A DNA stretch of 64,000 bases, from contig CM077595.1 of the NCBI GenBank assembly GCA_039654915.1, forward strand, positions 90,003,501 to 90,067,500, given 5' to 3'. Below, piece by piece: positions 8,758-20,225 of the stretch. The notes beneath the pieces are model-generated. The model ran no database searches. It saw only the letters and a program-made list of their open reading frames with translations, and had not been told where the DNA came from. Source of the stretch: Aquilaria yunnanensis. Its lineage: Eukaryota; Streptophyta; Magnoliopsida; Malvales; Thymelaeaceae. The position numbers and the translations under genes are program-made. Positions within the stretch are counted from its first letter, which is position 1, and every line of letters begins with the position of its first letter.

Positions 8758-8776
8758 GTCCCCAGTGGAGTCGCCA
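8758..8776 (-). other. Primer binding site of the gypsy-type element
   Basis: TGGCGACTCCACTGGGGAC begins three bases after the LTR end (CCACA, GCT, then TGG). Position and initial TGG fit pairing with the CCA end of a tRNA; I did not identify the tRNA. Confidence 0.6.
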
Positions 8777-9048
8777 AGCTGTGGCAACGTCGGGTTTTCG
8801 GGAGTCGCCACCAATCAGTTTTCTTAGGTCGATTGGTCACCTTAAAATTGGTCTGCGAGAGTTCGGGGATCGGGAGTACGGTTACGTTAAAACAACTTTG
8901 TTAAAACGCCCAAAAATTGGCACCTTCGTTGATTTTAATTTTGTTTTGCTTTGCTTTTAAATAATTCTCAGTTAATTTTCAAAATTAGAAATTTTAACTG
9001 GATTAGTCGAAATGTGGATTTTTAAATTAATTAATTTGTATGAAATTT

Positions 9049-9143
9049 TATACTTCCGAACCATGGACTCTGCCGAGTCATTTGGACACGGAAGATTTTT
9101 GATTCCGAACCATGGACTCTGCCGAGTCATTTGGACACGGAAT
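9049..9143 (-). repeat. Two copies of a hairpin motif in the LTR
   Basis: Each has GACTC and GAGTC arms around a 4-nt TGCC loop, flanked by ACCATG and TTTGGACACGGAA. A diverged third copy lies at about 9243-9275 (GATCC-TGAC-GGATC). The same family occurs nine times in the solo LTR. Confidence 0.7.
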
Positions 9144-9955
9144 TTGGTGAACTTTTAAATAATTTAATCCATATTGTAAATATGGATTTTTATCTTTTTT
9201 TTATTTAATTTATTTAATTAAAAGGGTGATATTTTTTTTTAAACCGCAGATCCTGACGGATCATCCGGATATGTAAGTTGATTTAATTTATAGTTAATTA
9301 TTTAATTCTTATTTTTATGGAATTAATTATTAGTTTAATTACTAATTCGTAATTCTTTTTGTTATAGAATTTTTAGATTCATTAATAATCTAAAAATTTT
9401 TATTTTCTATATTTTTCTTTCTTTTCTTTCTTTTCCTTCTTATCTTTCTTATCTTATCTTATCTTTCTTATCTTTATTATCTTTTTCTTATCTTTCTTAT
9501 CTTTTTCTTATCTTGTTTTAATTTTCTTTTTGTTTTCTTGTTTAATGAAAAATATTTATTATTTTAGTGGATTTAAAAGTTATATTTTAAATAAATCAGT
9601 AAAATATAAAGTCTTAATTTTCATGTATTTTTTTAAACAGGTTTTATTTTTATTTTTTTATTATTTTTACTGGATAAAAATAACTATTAAAATTAATTTT
9701 AACTTTTTGCTATCTTTAAAGAATTAAAAACATGTATGTAAAAATAAAAATAATTGGCTTTTTTTTAAAAATAATTTTTATTAGCCTTAATAATTAATTA
9801 CAAAATAATCTTCTTTTAATTTTCATTTATTTATTAATTAGTAAAGGGTAAAGGTGAATTAAATAAAAAATTATATAAAGAAAAAAAATTAATAATAATA
9901 AAGTGGGGCTTTTTGGCCATCCACTTTAAAAATAATAATAAATGTTAGCAAAGTT

Positions 9956-10350
9956 AATTAAATTAATTGTTAAACAACAATAATAAAAAGTTAGTCAAGT
10001 TAATTAAATTAATTAATTAACCACAATAATAAAAGTTAGCCAAGTTAATTAAAATAATTAATTAACAACAGTAAAAAGTTAGCCAAGTTAATTAAATTAA
10101 TTAATTAACAACAATAATAAAAAGTTAGCCAAATTAATTAAATTAATTAACAACAATAAATAAAAAGTTAGCCAAATTAATTAAATTAATTAACAACAAT
10201 AAATAAAAAGTTAGCCAAATTAATTAAATTAATTAATTAACAACAATAATAAAAAGCTAGCCAAGTTAATTAAATTAATTAATTAACAACAATAATAAAA
10301 GTTAGCCAAGTTAATTAAATTAATTAATTAACAACAATAATAAAAGTTAA
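9956..10350. repeat. About eight tandem AT-rich units of roughly 47 bp in the LTR
   Basis: Units contain AACAACAATAATAAAAAGTT then AGCCAAGTTAATTAAATTAA. The array is inside the LTR; no gene is present. Confidence 0.8.
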
Positions 10351-10814
10351 TTAATTGTTAACAACAATTATAAAAGTTAGTAATAATGCAAAAATTAAAA
10401 GGTTAGTAACAATAATAGTATTAAAAGTTAGTTGTTAGTAAGTTAATAACAACAATAAAAAAAGGGGTTAGTAATAAACAAATAATAAACAAACAAGTAA
10501 AAATTAAAAGGGTTAGTAATTAATTCTGCAAGAATAAAATACAAAGTTAGTGACCAAAGTGAAAGAAATTGAAAAGATGAAGGATTAAATGAGAGTTGTA
10601 CCCTTGATTTTAAATTCTGAATTCTGAGAAATGGAAACAGAGGGCGCGCGAGGGGGGGAGAAGATGGCTTAATCGTCAAAATGAAAAGTTTTGAGATTTT
10701 CTGAGGAAAGGAAGGAGAGCTAGGGACTAAGGCTGTAATTTTTTCTATTTTAAAAACGGAGCTCTAAGCTTTTCTTTCTATTTTTATCTGTGTTCAGCAC
10801 AAAATTTGGGGGGC

Positions 10815-10822
10815 TATTTATA
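10815..10822 (-). promoter_or_regulatory. TATA box of the gypsy-type LTR
   Basis: CTCTATAAATAGCC on the minus strand in the middle of the LTR, the expected place for the U3/R promoter. The solo LTR of the same family has no equally clear match. Confidence 0.55.
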
Positions 10823-11318
10823 GAGGAAGTTTGGCTGAACTGTTGATGGATAAATTAATAAAAAATTTCAAACTTATCTTGTAAATTGGTAAAATGACAA
10901 TTTTAGTCCTTTACGTCTCTCAGCCTCTGGATAAGTTCCTGAAGCTTCTGATTTTGACAATTTTGTCGTTTTCTGTCAATTGGAGCCAAAAACGTCGGCA
11001 GGCTCAAAATTTTATGTGACAAACTACCAAATGCTCCTGGAACTTTTAGAATTTGTCAATTTTTTCTGAAACTTCTCAATTTTGTCATTTTTACCTCAAA
11101 CTTTTAATTTTTGCCATTTTTTTTGGAGTTTTCTTTTTTTCTTTCAAATACACACATATATCATTTTAAATCAAATCTTCACAAAACAAAAATGTATTTT
11201 AAACTAATTAAAATTTTTAGTAATAATAATAATAATAAAAATAATAATTTTTTAATTTCTTTTATTTAATTTCTTTTAAAAAATTTTTTTTATGGTCGGA
11301 CGAAATTGGGTGTCAACA

Positions 11319-11875
11319 CTCCGCATGAAAGCACTTCCTCCGTTGTCTTTGATACTTTTACTGCTCCGCTAGAGGTGGGAACTAACCTTCTAGAATCTTT
11401 ACCACAAAATGCGAAGCTAATGTTCCTGGAAACTTCTATTGTTACACTAGAGACTAAATCGGGAGAAATGTTGGAGATTTTGTTAGTTTTGACCCCAAAA
11501 TCAATCCAATGAAATGGCTGGCTGGATATTTTGCTTTTAGCCCTCCGCTGGTACTCTTTCCTTAGTCTAACGGGATGTTGCCGAAGATGAGACCTAACCG
11601 AACACGAGATCGCTAGAGGTGAGGGAAATTCCTAACATTGGAGGTCGGTTTAATTACCTATGACTCTTGTAATTTTTTTAAAGTAACATTATCATCCTGA
11701 AATTTCAAAATTTCTTACTATTTATGTTTACTGTTATTTTTTAACGGTAATGGCATATTTGAGCATATTTTGAAACATTAATGGGAAATTAGGAAAAAAA
11801 ATTATAGTGGCAAATTTGAGCCCTGAACTAAATATTAGTAACAATTTTTATTTTTTTCCTAAAAAAAATTATCAA
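11319..11875 (+). other. Short protein-like stretch at the LTR border, then no gene
   Basis: From 11319 to 11512 the plus strand is open for about 64 codons of mixed composition, ending in TGA. It has no recognisable domain and no start of its own, so it may be a broken host or transposon exon into which the element inserted. From 11512 to 11875 I see only AT-rich sequence. Confidence 0.25.
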
Positions 11876-11879
11876 ATGA

Positions 11880-12365
11880 TAGTTTTTAGTTTTTAACTTT
11901 AGCGGTTTCATCTCTATTGTTAAATAAATTACCCAAAAGCTACAATATATAATCTAGGATAAAATTTTTCCTTTTTTAATCTTTGGACTGGATATTTTTA
12001 TAGTGGGTGCACATATAAAATATCAAGTGCTTATTTGTTTGTTGCAGAAAAATAAAACAAGAAAAATCAAGTGGCTATTCGTCAAGGTGTTTGTTTGTGC
12101 TTTCACAAACCAAAGTTGTGAATTAAGTATTAGGTGGAAATTGTTCCCGTACAAATTCAATTTACTTGGTTGCATGTTTTAGACAGCGGCAGATCTAGAA
12201 ATTTTACACATATTGGTCTGTATATATTACAAATATTAAACTCAACATTACATAATAAAGTTTATAAATTCGCATATGTAACATAAAATTTAAACTCATG
12301 TATAACATAACTATGAATTTTTTAGAATAAACTATGAAAGTGCTCAAATTTAACATCTCTTTTTT
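11880..12365 (+). repeat. Dispersed repeat, copy 1 (partner at 44735-45212)
   Basis: About 480 bp run in the same order as 44735-45212, sharing TTAAATAAATTA, GTCAAGGTGTTTGTTT, CAAAGTTGTGAATTAAG and ACATAAAATTTAAACTCATG. It includes the left end (CAGCGGCAGATC, about 12184) of the hAT-like element that is complete in copy 2. Confidence 0.75.
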
Positions 12366-13759
12366 TAGGAATTTCATGTCAGAAAACCAAAGTTTAACAA
12401 GCCATACCTACAAAGTGTCAATCAATTGAGTTTGTTGCTCATCACTCTCTGGCGACATCTCAAATATAGTGGAAGATGGCAATTCACTCTCCTTAAAATA
12501 TTTGTAAAAGCCCAAAACCTCATTTCAACCATAGGCCCATAAAGGACTAGTCATTAACTCCACAAAAAAGAACACAAGGAAGAAGAAAACAAAAGTAAAA
12601 TCATCACGTCTTAGCTTGCCACCACCAATCTTTTTCTAGAAACGAAGAAACAAAAATTGAAAGGACGCGGAAAAAATGAACAAAAGTGGAATTTGAAACA
12701 TGGAATAAGTTATAGAACTCAAATAGAAAATTTTACTAAGTTTTAGGATTTACTATGAAATTTTTCTCTTAGCTTCTGTCACTTCTTAATGGCTTGACCT
12801 AATGTCAGGATGTTATTGCAGCAATTTCATAGTTAGAAGATGAGCAGTGTAATAATTGGTGGTTTCGGGACGAATGAGCAACATGGGTGTTAGTTCAAGG
12901 ACAATGAGTGCTATTTATCTGATTATTTACATCATTTATTAACTTTGAATAAAAGTTTAAGTTTTTTATCCCATTGAAATAATTAAAGTAATAAGCATGT
13001 GTAATCTATTTGGTATTAGTATTAGTGATTGGTGTTAGGACATTTCAAAAAATTAGCAAATGGTAGTTTTTAGCTTTTAGCGGTTTAATTTTCATCATTA
13101 ATAAATTATCCAAAACTCTAACACTAATAAAACATTATTTTTAATTTCTTACCTTCAAAATTTTTTAATGTAAATGTGAATTTTTTATAAACTAATAAAT
13201 AAAATAATTATAACTTTAAATAAATTTCTTAAAATTATTCATTCAATAATCACAAAAATAAATTTAAATTTAAAAAAAAAACAGAGTAAATAAAATGGTA
13301 CGAATATGGTACGAATATATCATGTGTTAGCATATGGGAAGCAATATGACAAAACAAATGTACGGTCGGCTAAATCCATAGCATAGGACACAAGGGATAT
13401 AATGTACAAAGAGCCACACATTGTTCTCGGCCACTGCAAATTTTAACCTAACGTAAATTTTGTTCCCCATCTGTCCAAAACCTTTATAAAGTGCTTCTTT
13501 AGATAGATGGCAATGCCACGTCATCTTTCGAGTGGCGTCTGAGCTAGCAAAATAGGAATAATGAGATGAGCAATTGTAGCAAAACAAACGCAAGACGGTG
13601 GATTTCATTTTTTGTTAAGAAACCATTGTTTGCTCAACCTAAAAAATGTAAGCTTAATAAAATTTCCCTTTAATATTGTCTTTAGCAATGAGCAATAGCT
13701 CTCTCTGAACTCTTTCCTCTAGAATTTCTCAATGGCTTCTATAACCACAAGATTTACAC
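12366..13759. other. Repeat fragments, no gene
   Basis: 12781-12950 resembles the right terminal repeat of the element at 61755-63193 (shared AGTTCAAGGACAAT, ATGAGCAACAT). 13010-13130 is a copy of a short AT-rich MITE-like family (TAGTTTTTAGCTTTTAGCGG). At 13732 a short open frame (MASITTRFTPLMAS) runs into repeats and may be a broken exon. No intact gene is seen. Confidence 0.4.
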
Positions 13760-13886
13760 CGTTGATGGCATCGTCGCTATTTTAGCGAAGGCTAACTGTC
13801 GCTATTTTAGCGAAGGCTAGCCATTGCTAATTTAGTTAAAGCTAGCTATCACTAAATTAGTAATGGTTGGCCTTCACTAGTCAATA

Positions 13887-13953
<67 letters not shown>
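13760..13953. repeat. TCGCTATTTTAGCGA-type repeats followed by an (ATT)n microsatellite
   Basis: 13760-13880 has alternating TCGCTATTTTAGCGAAGGCT and related units, the same family as 16684-17163. 13884-13953 is an uninterrupted ATT tract. Confidence 0.75.
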
Positions 13954-13957
<4 letters not shown>

Positions 13958-14199
13958 GTTATCTTGTTGATATAATTTCAACAATATAAAATAAAGGAAA
14001 ATTATATATATATCCACAAATACAAAGTACATCTGCAATGTCATTTAACAATTAAGCCATGTACAAAAGATAATATATACATATTTTGAAAGTACAATTC
14101 TTCACAAGTTTGAAAGTACATGCCTAGGATGGAATACTTTACTAAAGCTATTGATGCTCTCTCTCCATTTACTGAATCTTTTAGCTCTGATTGCCTAAC

Positions 14200-15949
14200 T
14201 TAAGGCATAAGAATATCCAAACTACCAGGCACATTTTCTCGTCCACCTCTGTCTAGCCTTTTTCTAGTCTACAATAACAATATTAGATCAAAATACTGTG
14301 TGGGGGAGATAAATATGTATGCCATGAAATGCATAAGTAACAAACTAAGAAGAAAATTTCTGAGTTATTATAATTGCCCAAAAATTTTCATACTTTACGT
14401 TCCATGAAGATTTACCTCTTAAAAGCTTACAAGATAAAAGTTGTTTTTGTGATAAGAAGTGACAAATAATGGTGAGAAGAAAATTTGACAAACAGAAAAC
14501 CTGAAAGGATATTACGACCAAATTTGAACCAGGCAATGAAGCAGTGTAAAACCAAGAGAAATATTATTCTCTAACCTTTAACAAAATTGAGCTAGGCAAT
14601 TGACACACCCAAGCTAATTTAACAATAAACCAGCAATTCACTCACCCAAGCTAGACGAACCATTAGGCGACAAAACCAGACAAAACTGACAACGAAATTG
14701 AACCAGAATCAACAAAACCAAGAACACTTTTTTGGCTAAATAAATCAGAAAAACTAATAGCAAAAGAGACAATAAACCAACAATTCACTCACCTAAGCCA
14801 AATGAACCATTAGACAACAAAACTAGGCAAAACAGACCGCATAAATTAACCATAATCAACAAAACCAGGAACACTTTTTTTTTTTTTTTGCTAAATAAAC
14901 CGGAAATTCACCCACCCAAGCTAAATGAACCATTAGGCAACAAAACCAGGCAAAACTGAAACCAAAAAGTAACTAGAATCAACAAAACTACAAACATTTT
15001 TTTTGCTAAATAAACCAGAAAAATTGACAATAAACCAGTAATTCACTCACCCAAGCTAAATGAACCATTAGGTAACAAAACCATGCAAATATCATGAATG
15101 GAAGGAAAAATAGAGTCCTCTAGTCTTTGGTATGTGATAATGGCCCTGGCCAAGGATAAGATCAAACTATAAAGATAATCACAAGATATAAGCAAAAAAT
15201 AACTAATTTCAGGCAAGAACACTAATATGCACTATTTTCACAAGTCTTACGTATTTAATTCTAAGTGGTGAAACAAAGCATCATTCTATATTTAACAATC
15301 ATACACATGAATTGACCATCACAGCATATATCATTTCAGAAATTTGACACTTACATGTTTTTCTCCCTCCCTGGTTTCATTTAGTGCTTGCCTCTCAATC
15401 AAAAGCAACAGAAATTGCTGCTCCACTTTCATGTTCACACTTTTGTAAAATTCAAGTATAGAAATATATAGGGGTTTACACTCATTGGTATCCATAAAAA
15501 CAGAGTCAAGACATTTAGCCGCACCCTGAGCTTCAATTTCAAGTGCAATTCCATAAAGGATAAGGAAGGCAGTGATACTGCAACTAATAGATGCAAAAAC
15601 CCAAAAATTAACAATAAATGAAAATAACTAGAGTGAGAAGGTAATTAAAGGGCCAATTCAATCTAGCAATACGAACAAGAAACAACAATATTACTAATTT
15701 CTTGGTTGATTTCACATAAAACCAAGGGCGAAAACTAAAATAGATGAAACTGAGGAAGAAAGATCCAATTGGCTGGCCTAAACCTTTGAGATCACCATAC
15801 CTAAAACTAACATCAAACAAAAGGAGAATTAGTTTCTCAGGTGAACTGAAACCCTAAATCCCAACAATGTTCCAGAGCCAAAATCGAATTCTATTAAATG
15901 TGGGAGAGATTTACCTTATATGAAAACGGTTTTCAACAACAATCCACAT
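14200..15949 (-). CDS. Candidate 4-exon gene for a 134-residue protein of unknown function
   Basis: Proposed exons on the minus strand: 15949-15915, 15800-15723, 15577-15355 and 14268-14200. All junctions are GT/AG (AG|GTAAAT, TG|GTTTTA and AT|GTAAGT as donors; TTTTAG, TTGCAG and TTGTAG as acceptors) and reading phase is kept across each, which is unlikely by chance. The 74-codon third exon has balanced composition (EIEAQGAAKCLDSVFMDTNE) and the last exon ends RENVPGSLDILMP. A hydrophobic stretch at about residues 25-50 could be a membrane segment. I recognise no family. Exon 3 and exon 4 are the best supported; the first two exons are less sure. A tandem repeat fills the third intron. Confidence 0.5.
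14634..15090. repeat. About 3.5 tandem units of 120-150 bp inside the third intron
   Basis: Units begin CAATTCACTCACCCAAGCT and share GAACCATTAGGCAACAAAAC, AATCAACAAAACCA and TTTGCTAAATAAACC. No coding potential. Confidence 0.8.
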
Positions 15950-15989
15950 TGTAGTATGAACGGCAAGAGGCTTTTGTGTGCGTCGAAAG

Positions 15990-16150
15990 GGCCGATGTCC
16001 CGTTTGGAAATAACTTTTGTAATCAGCATTAGAATTTTTAATAATTTATTTAGCAGTTGTGATAAAAACGCTGAAGTTAAAAGCTAAAAGCTAACCTTAA
16101 ATAGCTTTTTCAAAACTCTAATACTAATCACTGACGTTAGTGCCACACAG
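15990..16150 (-). repeat. Short MITE-like repeat, best-preserved copy of a family of five
   Basis: On the minus strand it runs from ATTAGTATTAGAGTTTTG through TTAGCTTTTAACTTCAGCG to CTAAATAAATTATTAAAAA, ending near CCAAACGGG. Partial copies lie near 11860-11945, 13010-13130, 34886-34980 and 44690-44780. 16150-16680 beyond it is AT-rich and without a gene. Confidence 0.5.
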
Positions 16151-17475
16151 GCTAATAAAAGTTGGGAGCTAAACAGCAGACCACTTCTTTGTTTCTTGGA
16201 AGAAAGACGCAAGTCTGAGATAGGAGGGAGGAGGGCCACTTTTAATTGGAGCAGTGAAAGGCTACCATCACGGGGCTTAGTGACTCTAGTCACGACTAGA
16301 CCTCACTATACGTAAGCCTACATTATTTTAAATATAATTATTTGTTTTAATAATAGATCCCGGCTACAATGAGATTTTATAATATTAAATAATGGATTAA
16401 TTTAATTATTCATATGTCAATTATTGTTCAATTATTTTACTTATTCAATTAAACAAGTCATAAATAATTTGGAGCCCATAAAAAGCCATGAAACTCAAAC
16501 AATTATTTTACGTAGCTAAATTTAACAAAACTAAACTTAAACTAAAATAATGATTTTAGTTAGATTTAATAAAACCTAAAGCAAAATGTGAAAAGCTTAA
16601 TAGCACATATATAATTGATAGCTTAATTATGTTTTCGAAAAATAATAAAGATGAAAGAATTTTTAAACCATAAAAACAATTTAGTGATAACAAGTCATCA
16701 TTAAATTTAGCAATGACTAATTGTTGCTAAATTAGTAAAGGCAGGTCGTCTTTAAATTTGGCCAAGATTTAATGAAGGCTAATCGTTTCTAAATTCTAGG
16801 ACTTTAGCAAAGGTAAGCCGTCGCTAAATTTAATGACAGCTAATCGTCACTAAATTAGTGAAGACAAACCGTCACTAAATTTTAACAACAAATAGCCGTC
16901 GCTAAACTTTCACCGGATTTTTTGGGACATATCTCTGCTACATTACATATATTAGAAAAGGTTATCTAGGTTAAAGAAGTTGAAAAATTAGCATAAAATA
17001 TGACTAACCAGAAAAATTAGCATAAAATATGACTAACAAGTGAGAGCAATGTGTTGCTAAATAGGTGTTGCTAAATTTGGCTGAGAATTAGTAAAGGCTA
17101 ATCATCACTAATTTTTATAAGTTTAGCAAGGGCAAGTTGTCCCTAAATTTAGCGATGACTAACTGTTGACACCCAATTTCGTCCGGCTTAAAAATAAAAA
17201 AAATTAATTATATTAAAAATTAAAACTTAAAAAAAAAAAAAATTTGTTGAATTACTTAATTAATTGATTACTTAATTAAAAAATAATAATAGTAATAATG
17301 GCAATATTATTTTAGGGGCATTCTTTTTTAATTTTTATGTTAAAGAAAAAAAGGGGGAAAAAGAAGAAAAAAATAATAATAATAAATTAAATCTAAATTA
17401 ATTAAAATTAAAAATTATTAATTAATTAATTAATTAAAAAGAAAAAGAAGAAAAAAATAATAATAATAATAAAAA

Positions 17476-18333
17476 ATGGGGAGGGTGGCCGACAGAGGCT
17501 CCCCCTCCCCTTATCCCTTATCTTCTCTCGCACTTTCTAATCTTATCTTCTTTCCCTCTCACGAACTCTTATCTCTCTTTCTCTGGCAACATGAGAGAAC
17601 AGAGAGACAGCTTGGAGGCAACAACTCTCTCTCTCATCTCACAGACAAGCAGCCTCCCCTCACAGCTCTCCATTCTCTCTCTCTCTGCGCTCCCCTGAGC
17701 TCTCTCTCTCAGCAGCCTCCCCTCACGGGCCTTCATCTCTCTGTCTCTCCCTCATCGCGCAACCCTCCCTCTCTTCTCTCTCTCTTGGCCGAGCTCCCTC
17801 GCCAGACGTTTCTCCATTTCAGCCCACCGACGACGCCTCAGGATTTCCCCCAAAGTTCCGCCATCTCCGACACCCCATCGTGGCCGCCGATGCCCAAGTT
17901 CCCCCCCTTTCCCTCGCCGGTCGTCGCATCCCAACGACGCCGTCACCATCTCACTCCTCTGCCCTCACTCCCGCCTTCCGCCAGCAACTCCGATTCCCGC
18001 TTGACGTCGCGCCTTCGACGCGTCGTGCCACGCTGTTCTCCCTTTTCATTTCCTTGGCCGCCACCGACGCTTCCAGCTTTCACCGCCGTCGGTCTCTCCT
18101 CCAGCACCGCCCCCAGCCGTCGCGCTGCTGTTCTTCCCTCGCGTCGCCCTCCCCTCGCCGCCGGACGCCCCGCCGTCGCCTCCTCCTGCTGCGCTTCCTC
18201 CTCTGCCACGTCTCCCAGCCGTCGCCTCCTCCACCGCCGTGCTGCTGCTGCTCACGCCTCCCTGTTGCTGAAACAAGAAACAGAAACGAAAAAAATGATT
18301 TCACCAAGTCAAAATTTTAAAAATTTTGGGTAA
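17476..18333 (+). other. GC/CT-rich island inside the solo LTR
   Basis: About 0.85 kb rich in CTCTCT, CCGCC and GTCG in an otherwise AT-rich LTR. It is open in several frames on both strands because of its composition (Ser/Pro/Arg-rich products), with no recognisable domain. I do not regard it as a gene. It may be captured host 5'-UTR or exon sequence, since the shorter LTR lacks it. A direct repeat of CAGCCTCCCCTCAC occurs at about 17650 and 17713. Confidence 0.5.
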
Positions 18334-18662
18334 AATTATTACTTAGCCCTTAATTCTTTTTATTTTATCCATTTAAGTTATGAATTTTATTTTCCTTACA
18401 GATTCATCACTGACAGCAAGCTTTTTGTTTGTTTTTTTATTTTTCTTTGTTTCTTCTATTATTAGTTGATTTTATCTTACATTAATTTTGATCATTAAAG
18501 AGAACAACATGCGACTTTGATTTGATATGTATATTCATGTATATTTATTGGATTTTAAAATAGTTTAATTTTCATTCTTATACTGTATTTAAATGTGAAT
18601 CAAATTATTGGTTAAGTAACATATAAATTATTGAAAAAACTGACCTAAGATCGATTATCAAA

Positions 18663-19085
18663 ATCCATGTCCAAATGATTCGGTTAGAATCCATGGCTTG
18701 GATATTAGCTAAAATTATTAAAAAATTAAATTAAATTAAATAACGAAATCTTAAGACGGATCATATCCATGTCCAAATGATTCGGTTAGAATCCACGGCT
18801 TGGATATTAGCTAAAATTATTAAAAAATAAAATAAAATAAAATAACGAAATCCTAAGACGGATCATATCCATGTCCAAATGATTCGGTTAGAATCCATGG
18901 CTTGGATATTCGCTAAAATTATTAAAAAATAAAATTAAATTAAATTAGAAATCCGTCTTAAGACGGATCATAAAATCCATGTCCAGATGATTCGGTTAGA
19001 ATCCATGGCTTGGATATTAACTGAAATTATTTAAATTAAAATTTAATAACGAAATCCCGATGGCGAACCGACTCGTAGTCCGGAT
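18663..19085 (+). repeat. Four tandem units of about 100-110 bp with the hairpin motif
   Basis: Each unit has TCCATGTCCAAATGATTCGG then TTAGAATCCATGGCTTGG, followed by an AT-rich spacer and CTTAAGACGGATCAT. A further copy is near 19607-19650. Confidence 0.8.
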
Positions 19086-19850
19086 CTGTTATAAAAGCCC
19101 ATAATTTTGACATAATTTTAATTTTTGCTTATGAATTTATTGGATTTGTCTAATTGATACTTTAACTTAGTTTTAATTTTTGCAATTAAGTCATTAATTC
19201 ACTTATTTTCTATTATACTTTTGTTTGTTCAGCTAATTAAAAGCTTAAATTAACTTAGGGATTGATATTAAGCTTAATTATATAATTAAGTTAAATAGGT
19301 AATTTTAATAAATAATTTGTCCTTGGATTTATTTGATTTATTCATCTGAACTTTGAGTTTGTTTTGATTTACAATTCGCGCATTGACTTCCTTTTATTGT
19401 CTTTTCGTTTGCTCAAATAATTAAATGTGTAAATTAACTGAGGAATTAATGTTAAGCATAATTATATGATTAGATTAGATAAACATTTTTTTAATTAATC
19501 TAAAATTAGTTTGACATAATAAAAATCACACCTAGGAAATATTCAGTCTACCTGTGCCATTTAATAATTAATTAAATAGCTAACAATAAATTAAATTTAA
19601 ATTAAATTCCATGACCAGATGATTCGGTTAGAATCTATGGCTTGGATATTAATTGAAATTATTTTAAAAAAAAATAATAAAATAAAATAAAAATTTAATA
19701 ATGAAATTCGTTCGTGAATCCTCAACTCGACTAAAAGTCGATTCAGAATCTCGGTACAATTCTTCTCTTATTCTCCATTTTTTTATTTATACAAGTCACT
19801 AACTTTTTTTTATTTCTACAGAACTAACAATAATCTTTATATGTTTATTA

Positions 19851-19886
<36 letters not shown>

Positions 19887-19974
19887 GTTATTATTATTAT
19901 TATTCTATTCAGATTACTAACTATTTAATTTTTGCATAAACTAATTACTAACTCAACTAACATCACTAACCATT

Positions 19975-20225
19975 TAATTTTTGCTATACTAACAATTAAT
20001 TGTGCTAACCACTAACTTTCATTATTATTGTTATCACTAACCATTTAATTTGTGCTATACTAACAATTAATTGTGCTAACCACTAACTTTCATTATTATT
20101 GTTATCACTAACCATTTAATTTGTGCTATACTAACAATTAATTATGCTAACCACTAACTTTCATTATTATTATTATCACTAACCATTTAATTTGTGCTAT
20201 ACTAACAATTAACTGTGCTAACTAC
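19975..20225 (+). repeat. 3-4 tandem units of about 69 bp in the solo LTR
   Basis: Units contain CTATACTAACAATTAATTGT, GCTAACCACTAACTTTCATT and TATCACTAACCATTTAATTT. Confidence 0.8.

Larger units (their letters stand above)
6600..11318 (-). mobile_element. Truncated Ty3/gypsy-type LTR retrotransposon (5' LTR, leader, deleted gag)
   Basis: The 5' LTR is at 8780-11318 on the minus strand, starting TGTTGACACCCAATTTCG and ending GTTGCCACA. It is followed by a TGG-starting PBS, a leader and a gag-like frame. No protease, reverse transcriptase, integrase or second LTR is visible further left, so the element is broken or was a non-autonomous derivative. The left boundary is arbitrary. The same LTR family occurs as a solo LTR at 17164-22387 in the opposite orientation. 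Confidence 0.75.
8780..11318 (-). repeat. 5' LTR of the truncated gypsy-type element
   Basis: A 2.54 kb LTR with TG...CA ends. It contains two copies of a 40-nt hairpin motif (9049-9143), a tandem TTAATTAA-rich array, a TATA box at 10815-10822 and an AT-rich remainder. The terminal about 140 bp match the solo LTR at 22250-22387 closely, including GCGTAACCGTACTCCCGATC (given here as the LTR strand). Confidence 0.8.

Noticed and set aside
16684..17163. Independent satellite DNA
   Set aside because: The same words continue on the other side of the solo LTR and resemble CACTA subterminal repeats, so one split element is simpler.
17476..18333. 285-codon frame and several antisense frames
   Set aside because: GC/CT-rich low-complexity sequence lacks stops in many frames at once; no domain, and it lies within a solo LTR.
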